A DNA stretch of 64,000 nt from OMII01 sp947467385. Its GTDB lineage: Bacteria > Bdellovibrionota_C > UBA2361 > OMII01. Position 1 is the stretch's first letter. Every line of letters begins with the position of its first letter. Shown here in pieces: positions 27,273-35,267 of this stretch. The notes beneath the pieces were generated by a model. That model was given only the letters and a program-made list of their open reading frames with translations, had not been told where the DNA came from and did not search any database. Where the stretch lies: positions 1-64,000 of the forward strand of contig JBIKLA010000010.1 in NCBI GenBank assembly GCA_044360075.1, given 5' to 3'. Both the position numbers and the translations under genes were made by a program.

Positions 27273-29305
27273 AGCCTCACGTCATCAGAAACATTGCGCA
27301 GAGAGCATACGTCTTCCACCCCCTGGACATCAACCGTTGGCTCAAGGCAGCTCGTGCCGCGACAGACGTAAAAGGCCGTTTTTTCGCCGCCAGCTACCCG
27401 GCCCCGAAAGATCACAGGAACCTCGCCGCCGCTCCCCGCCCCGTCCTGGCCCGGCACCACGGCAGTAAAGGGCAGGTATCGGCCCCAAAGCGTGAGCACC
27501 TCGGGCGAGGGCTTGCCCGCCCCCGGGGGCGACACAGCTACCACGACGGAGGCCGGGGCACGCCGCAGCATCACCCCCCTCAGGGCCGAACAGTAGTGCA
27601 CCGGATGGCTCGTGGCCTCGCCGGGGATGCCACTTTCGAGCTCCAGCGCACGCTGGGCGAAGCGGGCCTCGCCCGAAAGCTCTGCTAGTAGGGTCAGATT
27701 AAGCAGCGATATTCCGTTCGGGGATGGCGTTGCCCCGTCACCCCACTCGCACACCTGGACTATCAGCCCCTCTGAGGCCGAAGAGAGATAGGCCCGGTGC
27801 TCGCCGCTAAAGAGTCGCCGGTCCTGCTCGTCCTGAAGCTTAATAGCCCTGGAAAGCCACACTCCGTCACCCGTAGCAACAAAAAGCGCCAGCAGCCCCT
27901 CGATCAGGTAGGCGTAGTCCTCATGCACAGCCACAATTCCAGCGCTGCCATCGCAGTAGCGGCGCTGCAGCCCAGATTCCGGCCACAGCTCTGAGCACAC
28001 AAACGAGGCCGCCGCCACCGCCGCATCAAGGTATCGCGCATCGCCCAGCACCTGGTACCCCCGCGCACACGCGCTGATGGCGAGCCCGTTCCAGCCCGCC
28101 AAGACCTTGGTGTCCCGGTGCGGAGCTGTGCGGCTGCGCCGCGCTGCCTGCAAGGCTGTCAGCGAAGCCACGCACCGCGGCTCAAGCACCTCTCGCCAGC
28201 GGCTCTCGCCGGCAATATGCATAACCGAGGTGCCGCGCTCGAAGTTGCCCTCGTCGCTCACCCCAAAAAGCGCGCAGATGCGCGCACCCTCCTCGTCGCC
28301 AAGCACATTCCTGACCTGCGCTGGAGTCCACGCATAGAACTCTCCCTCGCGCTCAACCTCTCCGGCATCCTCCGCGCTCTGGAAGGCGCCGCCTCGGTCC
28401 CGCATCTCCTCAAGCATGTAGTCCAGCGTTCTGCGCGCTACCATGCGATACAGCTCGCTTCCCGTGAGCTGGACAGCCTCAAGGTATGCCTGCACCAGGA
28501 GCGCATTGTCGTACAGCATCTTCTCAAAGTGTGGAATGAGCCACTGGCCGTCGACCGAGTAACGGTGAAAGCCTCCCCCAACCTGGTCAAACAGACCGCC
28601 CCGCGCCATGCCTGAAAGTGTCGTGTTGATCGCCTCAAGCGACGCGGCATCACCCTGCATCGCGTGCGCTCGCATGAGCAGCAAGAGCTGCTGAGTTGGC
28701 GGAAACTTTGGCGCTGGGCCGAATCCGCCGTAGGTTCGGTCAAACCGAAGGAGAAGCTGCTCAAGCGCATGCATAAAGACGGCTTTGGTCACAGCACCCC
28801 CGCCCGGCCGCTCCTGCTTCGACTCAAGATAGCGCATAAGCTCCCCTGTTGAGCTCTCGATCTTGGCGCGCTCGGCGCGCCATGTCTGCGCTATGCCCTT
28901 CAGGATCTGAATGAAGGCCTCCCTGTAGAAAAACGTCCCGCCCCAAAAGGGCTTCCTCTCGGGGGTGAGGAACACCGACATCGGCCACCCCCCGTGCCCG
29001 TGGATGCCGACGACGACATCCATGTAGATCTGGTCAACGTCGGGGTGCTCCTCGCGGTCGACCTTAATCGAGACGAAATGCTCATTGAGCACATCGGCTA
29101 CGGCCTGCTGCTCAAAGGAGTCGTGCTCCATCACGTGGCACCAGTAGCAGGTCGAGTACCCAATCGAAAGAAAGACCGGCTTGTCCTCGCGCGCAGCGCG
29201 CTCAAACGCCCCAGCACCCCACGGGTGCCACCACACTGGGTTATTCTGGTGCTGCAGGAGGTAGGGGCTCTTTTCGGCGCCCAGAAGGTTCTTTGTGTTC
29301 GGCAT
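27269..29305 (-). CDS. Thioredoxin-domain protein of the DUF255/YyaL (SPATA20) family
   Basis: 678 residues. The N-terminus SPYLLQHQNNPVWWHPWGA and the redox motif in GYSTCYWCHVMEHDSF are diagnostic. HGGWPMSVFLTP follows near residue 105. The C-terminal half is an (alpha/alpha)6 glycosidase-like helical barrel with GGGFHRYSVD and HFEKMLYDNALL. Family members are widespread but their biochemical role is unsettled; a protein-disulfide or N-acylglucosamine-epimerase-like activity has been suggested from the fold. It is translationally coupled to thyA through a 4-nt overlap. Confidence 0.93.
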   Translation of the reverse strand: MPNTKNLLGAEKSPYLLQHQNNPVWWHPWGAGAFERAAREDKPVFLSIGYSTCYWCHVMEHDSFEQQAVADVLNEHFVSIKVDREEHPDVDQIYMDVVVGIHGHGGWPMSVFLTPERKPFWGGTFFYREAFIQILKGIAQTWRAERAKIESSTGELMRYLESKQERPGGGAVTKAVFMHALEQLLLRFDRTYGGFGPAPKFPPTQQLLLLMRAHAMQGDAASLEAINTTLSGMARGGLFDQVGGGFHRYSVDGQWLIPHFEKMLYDNALLVQAYLEAVQLTGSELYRMVARRTLDYMLEEMRDRGGAFQSAEDAGEVEREGEFYAWTPAQVRNVLGDEEGARICALFGVSDEGNFERGTSVMHIAGESRWREVLEPRCVASLTALQAARRSRTAPHRDTKVLAGWNGLAISACARGYQVLGDARYLDAAVAAASFVCSELWPESGLQRRYCDGSAGIVAVHEDYAYLIEGLLALFVATGDGVWLSRAIKLQDEQDRRLFSGEHRAYLSSASEGLIVQVCEWGDGATPSPNGISLLNLTLLAELSGEARFAQRALELESGIPGEATSHPVHYCSALRGVMLRRAPASVVVAVSPPGAGKPSPEVLTLWGRYLPFTAVVPGQDGAGSGGEVPVIFRGRVAGGEKTAFYVCRGTSCLEPTVDVQGVEDVCSLRNVSDDVRL

Positions 29306-29428
29306 AGGGCGGTTGTAGCGAAGTTCATCGCCATCGGTCTATCGGATGTTTATTGCCTGGCCGCAAATCTCCTCTAACGCTCCTTAACAGGCATCCCTAA
29401 CCAGCCCTAACCGCCTGTACGCACGTCG

Positions 29429-29457
29429 CTTTTAAGGCTTTATCAAATTGTTATAAT
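29429..29457 (+). promoter_or_regulatory. Sigma-70-like promoter of the secreted-protein gene
   Basis: A perfect TATAAT lies at 29452-29457 in an AT-rich stretch. The -35 position 17 nt upstream reads CTTTTA, a poor match. Transcription would start near 29464, leaving a leader of about 97 nt before the ATG at 29561. Confidence 0.5.
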
Positions 29458-29560
29458 TCGTTTATGACTTCGCGATATCTCCCAGCCATATCGCCCCATG
29501 AATCAAGACAACACGGGCGGCGATGAAGGCGCCCTGTTTTTGGCAACATCAAGGAAGAAA

Positions 29561-30244
29561 ATGAAAAAAGTTCTCGGCGTCATCGCAGCAGCTCTCATCA
29601 CCGCCTCAGCATCTCACGCACAGTCGGAAGCGACTCTGCCTACAGCGGCAGATCTTCCCAAGGGCTGTCTGGACGCAGCTCTCTCATCACTGTCTGGCTT
29701 AGACCCTATGCAGGACCAGCTCTTAGTTTCAGTGACGGACGGCTCCCTTGCAACTAAGAGGGTCGCAGAAGCGAACAACACCTGGTACAAACTGGCCGAG
29801 AACACCTCAGAGTTCGTCCGGTATGTTATCCTTGAGAAGCTGCAGGACAACTCGAAGCCTGCCCTCTTTGAGCGAGGCGGCCAGCTCCTCTACAAGTACG
29901 AGGGAAACTACTTCGAACAGATCATTCCGGGTTTCTATCCGGATGTGACCTCCCGCGACAACACACAGGCCAAGTTGACAGTGTACTGTGCGGCCGCGAG
30001 CTGCGGAGGATTTGACGATTGCACCTCCAACCTGATTAATCCCTCAGGAAAGGAATTTGCCGAGAAGATGGAGAGGCAGCTTGAGTACTTTACTGAGGCC
30101 GTCAAGCTGGCTCGCCGAGCGGGGGCCTCGCAGCGGCGCATTAATCAGGAGACGTCTTCCTTCAAGCAGCTGCAGAAGAAGGCCATACAAGCTGCCCGCA
30201 AAGCTCCAGCAACGAGCCACGCAATCTTCTTTACGTCCAACTAG
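29561..30244 (+). CDS. Secreted hypothetical protein, 227 aa
   Basis: ATG 29561 follows a strong AAGGAAG site and opens a Sec signal peptide (MKKVLGVIAAALITASASHA-Q, cleavage after Ala20). An in-frame ATG at 29498 lacks both. The mature part begins with an acidic Pro-containing stretch, then mixed alpha/beta sequence with a Cys pair region (VYCAAASCGGFDDC, four Cys in all) that could form periplasmic disulfides. The C-terminal ~70 residues are a Lys/Arg-rich helical region likely to be amphipathic or coiled. No family is recognised. It has its own promoter and a perfect terminator, so it is monocistronic. Confidence 0.75.
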   Translation: MKKVLGVIAAALITASASHAQSEATLPTAADLPKGCLDAALSSLSGLDPMQDQLLVSVTDGSLATKRVAEANNTWYKLAENTSEFVRYVILEKLQDNSKPALFERGGQLLYKYEGNYFEQIIPGFYPDVTSRDNTQAKLTVYCAAASCGGFDDCTSNLINPSGKEFAEKMERQLEYFTEAVKLARRAGASQRRINQETSSFKQLQKKAIQAARKAPATSHAIFFTSN

Positions 30245-30257
30245 CTCTGTTCCGCGC

Positions 30258-30292
30258 AGCGGGGACCACCGCAGGGTGGTCTCCGCTTTTTT
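30258..30292 (+). terminator. Rho-independent terminator of the secreted-protein gene
   Basis: A 13-bp stem (AGCGGGGACCACC with GGTGGTCTCCGCT, one G-U) around a GCAG loop is followed directly by six T. It ends 30 nt before the convergent gene and has no T-run on the minus strand, so it works in one direction. Confidence 0.93.
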
Positions 30293-30321
30293 CCCTCGGT
30301 GGCGCGTTTCATCGCCCGCCT

Positions 30322-31185
30322 TCAGCCATCAACAACGCGCGAGCAAAAGATCGCCTCGGGTCCAACGCATGCCACTAGGGCAAACGAGATCGTCTCTGGC
30401 TCGGTGAAGACGTCCGCACACAGGCGCTCTGCGATGTCCGGGTTCTTTGATGCCACACGGCTGTCTATCTGCAGGGTGTCAAGAAACTCAAAGAGGAGCG
30501 TTTCGTTAAGGGTCGTGAGGGGCCTTGAAAAGACGCACACGATGTCCTCGGGCAGAAGCTCTACAGACGCAAGCTCCACGTCGACCATCGCATTTGAGCC
30601 GACAAACGACATCATGCGGCTTTCGTACTCGCTCGGATGCTCCGGCGCGTCGCCCACCTTCGACTCGACGCTCTGCGCAGACTCAAAGAATGGAAAGAGC
30701 TGTCCGTTCCGGAAAAGGTACACACTGCCGTAGCCGACACGCCCTGTGGCGAGCCTGCCGCCTTCGATGACTACCCCCAGGAGAGATGCCGCCATCCGGC
30801 CGCCGGCGGCCAGCTTATGCCCGAAACCGTAGACCGAGGTGTTGGCGCTTCGGAACGCCTCTTCAAGCACCGAGACCACTCCATCTTCGTCGCCCAGGGC
30901 GCGCGCCGTTCCCGCCGAGCTCGTGTAATGGTGCTCCACCCCCGCAACGAAGTAGTCGAGGGCCAGCCTGTAGGCCACGTGGCTCGCCACGCTGTCTCGC
31001 ACCGCCGACGACCCCGCAAACACAACCTGGGCCGGCTTAAGGAGGGGATTTACTGCGACAAAAGACGACCCATCCTTAGCAGCGCTAGCTCCGCGAAAGA
31101 GGTGGCAGTCCAATCGAGTAGACGACATAGGCTCTGTAAAGATGTTCTCGGGGGCGCCCTCTTCTGGCCCAATAATAGGATGCAT
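30322..31185 (-). CDS. PP2C (PPM)-like protein with degenerate metal site
   Basis: 287 residues. The middle (~105-175) fits the core of PPM phosphatases: LEEAFRSANTSVYGFG, then the GRMAASLLGVVIEGG strand, then a YGSVYLFRNGQL strand. In active enzymes the first metal motif reads DGMGG and the later one GDSR. Here the corresponding places read AGSSAVRDS and GYGSV, so the metal-binding Asp residues appear lost. It may be a pseudophosphatase that binds partners or ligands. The ATG has a GAGG site. It is divergent from the lipoprotein gene. The fold assignment is moderate and inactivity is inferred. Confidence 0.55.
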   Translation of the reverse strand: MHPIIGPEEGAPENIFTEPMSSTRLDCHLFRGASAAKDGSSFVAVNPLLKPAQVVFAGSSAVRDSVASHVAYRLALDYFVAGVEHHYTSSAGTARALGDEDGVVSVLEEAFRSANTSVYGFGHKLAAGGRMAASLLGVVIEGGRLATGRVGYGSVYLFRNGQLFPFFESAQSVESKVGDAPEHPSEYESRMMSFVGSNAMVDVELASVELLPEDIVCVFSRPLTTLNETLLFEFLDTLQIDSRVASKNPDIAERLCADVFTEPETISFALVACVGPEAIFCSRVVDG

Positions 31186-31378
31186 CTCGCCTCATTAAAT
31201 AAGCCCACAAACGACAGCGCAACCACTAAAGAGCCCCTCCTGGTCCCCTGCTCTCGCATCCCTGCCGGATGGGCTCGCCGAAGCAAGCCTCTGCCCTTGC
31301 TAACCACGCCAAGATAAAGCTAAAAGATGGAGGGCTCAGAGGCGCCTAAAGCGCCGCCCCACTCTCGAAAGGAACCTC

Positions 31379-33103
31379 ATGAATCGACTCATATCCGCCC
31401 TCCTTCCCCTGACCCTCTCGACCTTGCTCATGCTCGGGTGCTCCAAGGACAAGAATAAAGAGCAAGCCGCAACGTCCGCGCCGAAAATGGCGGGGATTCT
31501 CGCGGACCCGCTCCTTAAGAAGCTCCCCGCCTCGACCGAAATGTTTTACGCCATCGACGCATCAGGAGACGCATATAAGCAATTCATGCAATCGCCTTGG
31601 GGCAGAACAGCCATGGGCGTTGGAAACCTCAGCACTGTTATTGAGCATCTGAAGAGCTCAGGCGCCGATGAGGCCACCATTCAGGGAGCTGAGACCCTCT
31701 ATACAACGGTCCAGAAGCTTGGGCTTATCTCTGACACGGGAGAGCCAACCATCGATTCAGTCGTGCGCACCGCCGTGCTCTATGCTGGACTGACGGCGCA
31801 GGAGAAGCAGCCGCTTGAGCTCGGCCTCTATATTTCGGCCGCGAAGGGCACCTCGCTCAAGTCCAAGCTTCCGGTGCTGCAGAAGGCTCTCAGCGACGCA
31901 GACCTACTCGTGTCGGCGCAGCCGATCGGGGGCGTTGATGGGCTCCTGGCAAAGCCAACTGATCCGGTGGAGGACATGCGGCAGGAGATCGCGATTTACG
32001 TCGCAGCGAGCGATGACCGCATGGCTATCTCGCTCACCCGTTCCGGCGCCGAGTCGCTCTTCTCGTCAGCAGACACCACCACGCTCGATACTCTCTCGCA
32101 GACCCCGCAGTTTCAGAAGGCCCAGGGCGGCGTTCAGGCGGTCTCTCCCTCGCTCGTCTTCGCGTATGCCGACCTGAAAAAGCTCATGCCGGAGGTGCTC
32201 AAGATAGCCTCAGAGGAAGACCAGGATCCGGAAGACACGAAGAGCCTCGAGCAGATGCCGGTCGATGCGATCGCAATTGGCTCGGGCTTCAACGGCCAGT
32301 ACGCCTCGGCCATCAGCGCTGTTGTGGCGGGCCGCAACGACGCGCAGACCAAGCTCCTCACAGCGCTTGAGGGGGCATCGCTGCCGGCAGACCTCGCGGC
32401 GCTTCCAGGCGACACGGCATTTGCAATCGGCGTCGACACCCGATTTATCTCAAAGCTCGGCGAGTTCCTCGTTGCGATTGAGGAGCCAGATGGGGCCGCA
32501 GCGATCGAGCAGGCCAAGGATGTTGAGGGCGTTACCTTTGGCCTCCGCAACGGCGACGGCGCATCAACGCTGCCTGACATCTTTTTTGTGATCGACACGA
32601 AAGACCGCCCACAGTTCGGCGCGTTCACCGAAACGCTTATTGCTGACACTATGGCCGGGGCAACTGGCGCAGCGCCGCAGTGGAACAGCAAAGAGGTGGA
32701 TGGAGCGCCAACCAAGTTCATCATGACGATGTTCGGGGCGGGCGTGTACCTGAGCTATCCCAAGGGCTCGAACGCCCTCGTGCTGGCCTCCTCTGAGCGC
32801 GCGGTGAAGGACATCCTCGCCTCGTCCTCGGGACAGAAGACGAGCATCACCGCATCACTTAAGGCCTCGCTTAAGGACAGCCTCTCGCCGACAAAGCTCG
32901 CGTCCATGTACTTCAACGGCAACCAGACCGCAGCGCTGGTGGACTCAGTCAAGTCGACCATAGCGATGTTCGCGGGCAACCAGGGCGAGCTCGACAAGTC
33001 CTTCAACACGGCCAACCTGCGCCAGGCTGGATTGGGCACGGGAAGCATCTCGTACTCAAACGGGCTCTTCCTGCTTGAGGCCGCTTTCGAGCCGGTCAAG
33101 TAA
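31379..33103 (+). CDS. Lipoprotein, DUF3352-like
   Basis: 574 residues. A lipoprotein signal ends in LMLG-C with Cys21 as the acylated residue, preceded by a good AAGGA site. The N-terminal mature part (LPASTEMFYAIDASGDAYKQFMQSPWG) is the hallmark opening of DUF3352-type large lipoproteins, which are predicted periplasmic and of unknown function. The rest is alternating alpha/beta sequence with acidic surface and no TM segment. A repeated theme (PADLAALPGDTAFAIGVDTRF, then DIFFVIDTKDRP) suggests two related halves. Two hairpins follow the stop. Confidence 0.75.
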   Translation: MNRLISALLPLTLSTLLMLGCSKDKNKEQAATSAPKMAGILADPLLKKLPASTEMFYAIDASGDAYKQFMQSPWGRTAMGVGNLSTVIEHLKSSGADEATIQGAETLYTTVQKLGLISDTGEPTIDSVVRTAVLYAGLTAQEKQPLELGLYISAAKGTSLKSKLPVLQKALSDADLLVSAQPIGGVDGLLAKPTDPVEDMRQEIAIYVAASDDRMAISLTRSGAESLFSSADTTTLDTLSQTPQFQKAQGGVQAVSPSLVFAYADLKKLMPEVLKIASEEDQDPEDTKSLEQMPVDAIAIGSGFNGQYASAISAVVAGRNDAQTKLLTALEGASLPADLAALPGDTAFAIGVDTRFISKLGEFLVAIEEPDGAAAIEQAKDVEGVTFGLRNGDGASTLPDIFFVIDTKDRPQFGAFTETLIADTMAGATGAAPQWNSKEVDGAPTKFIMTMFGAGVYLSYPKGSNALVLASSERAVKDILASSSGQKTSITASLKASLKDSLSPTKLASMYFNGNQTAALVDSVKSTIAMFAGNQGELDKSFNTANLRQAGLGTGSISYSNGLFLLEAAFEPVK

Positions 33104-33112
33104 GGCAGCCCA

Positions 33113-33165
33113 GGCCCCAACACAGGGGCCTAATAACGCCGTCTCCGCCCTCCGGCGGAGGCGGC
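33113..33165 (+). terminator. Two stem-loops after the lipoprotein gene, no T-run
   Basis: GGCCCC/GGGGCC (6 bp, loop AACACA) lies at 33113-33130. A stronger 12-bp stem with one G-T pair and loop CTCC lies at 33138-33165. Neither is followed by T residues, so they are more likely mRNA 3'-end protectors or imperfect terminators. Confidence 0.4.
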
Positions 33166-33277
33166 AAGCCCCCAAAAGGTCTCAAGCTCTCCCTTCCTCC
33201 AAGATATCCGAAGCCTCCCCCGAGACCCCCTCATCCTAGAGGGTAGTTGGTGAGATGTTATCTTTTGAGGACAACCT

Positions 33278-33490
33278 ATGAGCACAATGGACCAAATAAT
33301 CGAGATCGCAAGCAGGCTTGACCACCTCGGCACGTGTGCAGAGTGGATAGCGCGCGAAACCGTTCACACCGACAACGCCCTCTCACAGACCGGCACTCTT
33401 ATGTCCGTTCTCTCCGAGGATATTAGGGATCGCATCACCAACCTCGTGGCTGAGCTTGAGCAGCTGGCCGAGTTCGAGGCTTCTCACTAA
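33278..33490 (+). CDS. Small hypothetical protein, 70 aa
   Basis: The ATG follows a TTGAGGAC site (GAGGA, 7 nt away). The product is acidic and helical throughout (DQIIEIASRLDHLGTCAEWIA ... ITNLVAELEQLAEFE), with one Cys, no signal peptide and no membrane segment. It probably forms a helical hairpin. I do not recognise the family. Two terminators follow in tandem within 80 nt, and hairpins isolate it from the gene before, so it is a monocistronic transcript and possibly abundant. Confidence 0.7.
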   Translation: MSTMDQIIEIASRLDHLGTCAEWIARETVHTDNALSQTGTLMSVLSEDIRDRITNLVAELEQLAEFEASH

Positions 33491-33501
33491 AAGCCAGGAA
33501 C

Positions 33502-33528
33502 AGCGGGCCTTCAGGCCCCGCTCCTTTT
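33502..33528 (+). terminator. First terminator after the 70-aa gene
   Basis: Stem AGCGGGCC with GGCCCCGCT (one bulged C), loop TTCA, followed by CCTTTT. It begins 12 nt after the stop codon. Confidence 0.75.
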
Positions 33529-33531
33529 ACT

Positions 33532-33570
33532 ATCCGTAGCGGAAGCGCCTGCGCCTCCCTACGGATTTTT
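33532..33570 (+). terminator. Second, tandem terminator after the 70-aa gene
   Basis: ATCCGTAG pairs with CTACGGAT (8 bp), continuing inward as GGA/TCC and GC-rich pairs. T5 and an ATT follow at once. Having two intrinsic terminators in a row suggests tight insulation of a well-expressed short transcript. Confidence 0.85.
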
Positions 33571-33831
33571 ATTAGCTCCGCTGTGGGCTACAGCCTCACA
33601 TCAGCAACTTAGCAAAATAACCTGACTCATTTCGCCTTCTTCGCCAGATAGGTGTATGAAGCCGCGGTACGGCTTCCACTTTTTGAAGGTTTGGCAGCGG
33701 TGGGTCAAGCAGCTCTCAGATACAGCGAGGATAACGGCAGCCCCGTGCGGCAGGGATCTGCGGCCCACGCATGCGCTCTTCCGCGACTTTGCCTCATCCA
33801 AGGCGGCTTCACAGCTTCCAGAAAGAACGAG

Positions 33832-34140
33832 GTGCTCGTTCTCGGAGTTATCCTAGCGCTTCTTCAGGTTCTCGATGGCCTCCTCACCGGGCTCGGCATG
33901 GCCTCCTTCGGGACCTCGATGGAGGGCAACCTACTTCTGCGCTCACTCATGCACGCCATCGGATGGGCTCCGGCGATCATCCTGGTGAAGGGAGCGTCGA
34001 TCGGAATCATCGTCTTCCTGTGTGCCCAAGCGGGCAAGGTCTCCTGGCTCAAGCACGCCATGCGCGGCGTTGCCGGGCTATACGTGGTGTTCGCCATCGT
34101 GCCGTGGACCTACATTCTAGCAATGCAGTTTTTGGCCTAG
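33832..34140 (+). CDS. Small membrane protein, DUF5658-like
   Basis: 102 residues from GTG 33832. Three TM helices are visible: LVLGVILALLQVLDGLLTGLGMA, APAIILVKGASIGIIVFLC and GVAGLYVVFAIVPWTYILAM. The pattern LQVLDGLLTGLGMASFGTSMEGNLLLRSLM resembles DUF5658, a ~100-residue family of unknown function. The frame is open back to a GTG at 33652, but the extra 60 residues show no conserved character and neither start has a strong RBS, so family length decided the choice. The stretch 33571-33831 otherwise holds no gene I can support. Confidence 0.55.
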   Translation: MLVLGVILALLQVLDGLLTGLGMASFGTSMEGNLLLRSLMHAIGWAPAIILVKGASIGIIVFLCAQAGKVSWLKHAMRGVAGLYVVFAIVPWTYILAMQFLA

Positions 34141-34305
34141 CCCGCACTGCTTCGATCCCCGAATGTTTATCCCCCCATCGCCCTGAAATAGAGAGATAAC
34201 ACGCCCCAGACGGCAGCGCTTAGGAGCTGGATATCGGGTCGACCAAGCCGTATGATAGGGAGTATCGGTCTGAGAGGGCCGAGCCGTTTCTTGAGAGGCT
34301 GGCAT

Positions 34306-34788
34306 ATGCGAGTAACGAAATGGGGAGAGTGCGGCATCTTATGCTCACTCTACCTCGCCCAAAAGCACGGACAGGCGCCTGTTGGGGCTGCCGAGATCGC
34401 CGAGAGCCAGGGGCTCGACCTGCAGTACACCCAGCAGGTGCTGCAGCGTCTCCGCAAGGGCTCAGTGATTGAGAGCGTTCGGGGCCCGCACGGCGGATAC
34501 AACCTCACCCGCCCACCCGAGCAGATATCGCTGAAGGACATCCTGTATGCAGCCGAGGGCGACACCTTCGAAATCATCTGCGACTACGCCCCGATCCATC
34601 CCGATGCCGCCTCCCCGAGCCAATGCGTGGACAAGTCCTCGTGCGGCTTGCATGGAGTGTGGCAGGAGCTTCGCGTTGCCATCGACGACCTGCTCTCGAC
34701 GCGAACGCTGGCGCACCTGCTCAAGCTGCAGCCTCCGCAGGGCGCGCTCATTCAGCTCGGGAAGCCGGCCTATCCGCCGTCCGCCTAG
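34306..34788 (+). CDS. Rrf2-family transcriptional regulator, probable Fe-S sensor
   Basis: 160 residues. The winged helix occupies ~1-80 (TKWGECGILCSLYLAQ, LDLQYTQQVLQRLRKGSVIESVRGPHGGYNLTRP), as in IscR/NsrR/RirA. The sensor-region cysteines are Cys92, Cys107 and Cys113, that is C-x14-C-x5-C followed by GLHGVW. IscR has C-x5-C-x5-C, so the first gap is unusually long. Such proteins use a [2Fe-2S] or [4Fe-4S] cluster to sense iron, NO or redox state. ATG 34306 has a GAGAGG site, while an in-frame ATG at 34252 has none. No target operon is adjacent. Confidence 0.85.
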   Translation: MRVTKWGECGILCSLYLAQKHGQAPVGAAEIAESQGLDLQYTQQVLQRLRKGSVIESVRGPHGGYNLTRPPEQISLKDILYAAEGDTFEIICDYAPIHPDAASPSQCVDKSSCGLHGVWQELRVAIDDLLSTRTLAHLLKLQPPQGALIQLGKPAYPPSA

Positions 34789-35267
34789 GCCCAAAGTCAT
34801 ATGCTTGGTGCGCAAGACGGCTGCTTAAGCAAGACTCGTGGCTCTTTTCCCTTGTCCCAATACCATCGCGTTGCCAAAAAATGAAGAGTCCCTCCCCTTT
34901 GCGTGGGCCGGCGTGCAAGCTTCGCGCTCTAAGAGACGAACCTCCCGCCTCCATGGCAGACTTGCTCGCCCACCCGCAGGCGCTGCTGGAGAAAAGATCT
35001 CCTCGCTTTTCTCCGCTATCATCGCGATCGCTTATGCCTCGACCATAATAGCTGCGGAAATTATCCTGTACCTTTTGTCCTAAAAATTAGCCCTCGAAGG
35101 CTCGCACAGCTGCCCTCGGCTTAGAGCCCTGCTTGCGGAGCTTTTGAATTACTTGGCGCGCTGTGTGGCTGACAGCCGCACACGAACCTTAGCCATCGTC
35201 ACCGGCATGTTCCTGCCTCTCACAATGATCCCACTGGCATCAAATTGTGTGCTCAAAAAAGGTCGTT
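34789..35267. other. Intergenic stretch, 479 nt, no gene supported
   Basis: Short open frames occur on both strands. One at 34838-35083 ends in a hydrophobic helix, but none has an RBS or recognisable product. No convincing terminator for either flanking gene was found. The only T-run is TTTTTT on the minus strand (35255-35260), just after the stop of the large secreted-protein gene and without a stem. Confidence 0.5.

Noticed and set aside
33601..33801. 66-residue minus-strand ORF beside the DUF5658-like gene
   Set aside because: No RBS or recognisable family, and it lies in a region with three overlapping weak frames. It cannot be separated from chance.
34838..35083. 81-residue plus-strand ORF ending in a hydrophobic helix
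   Set aside because: No RBS. The first 55 residues look like out-of-frame GC-rich DNA, and only the last 25 resemble a membrane segment.
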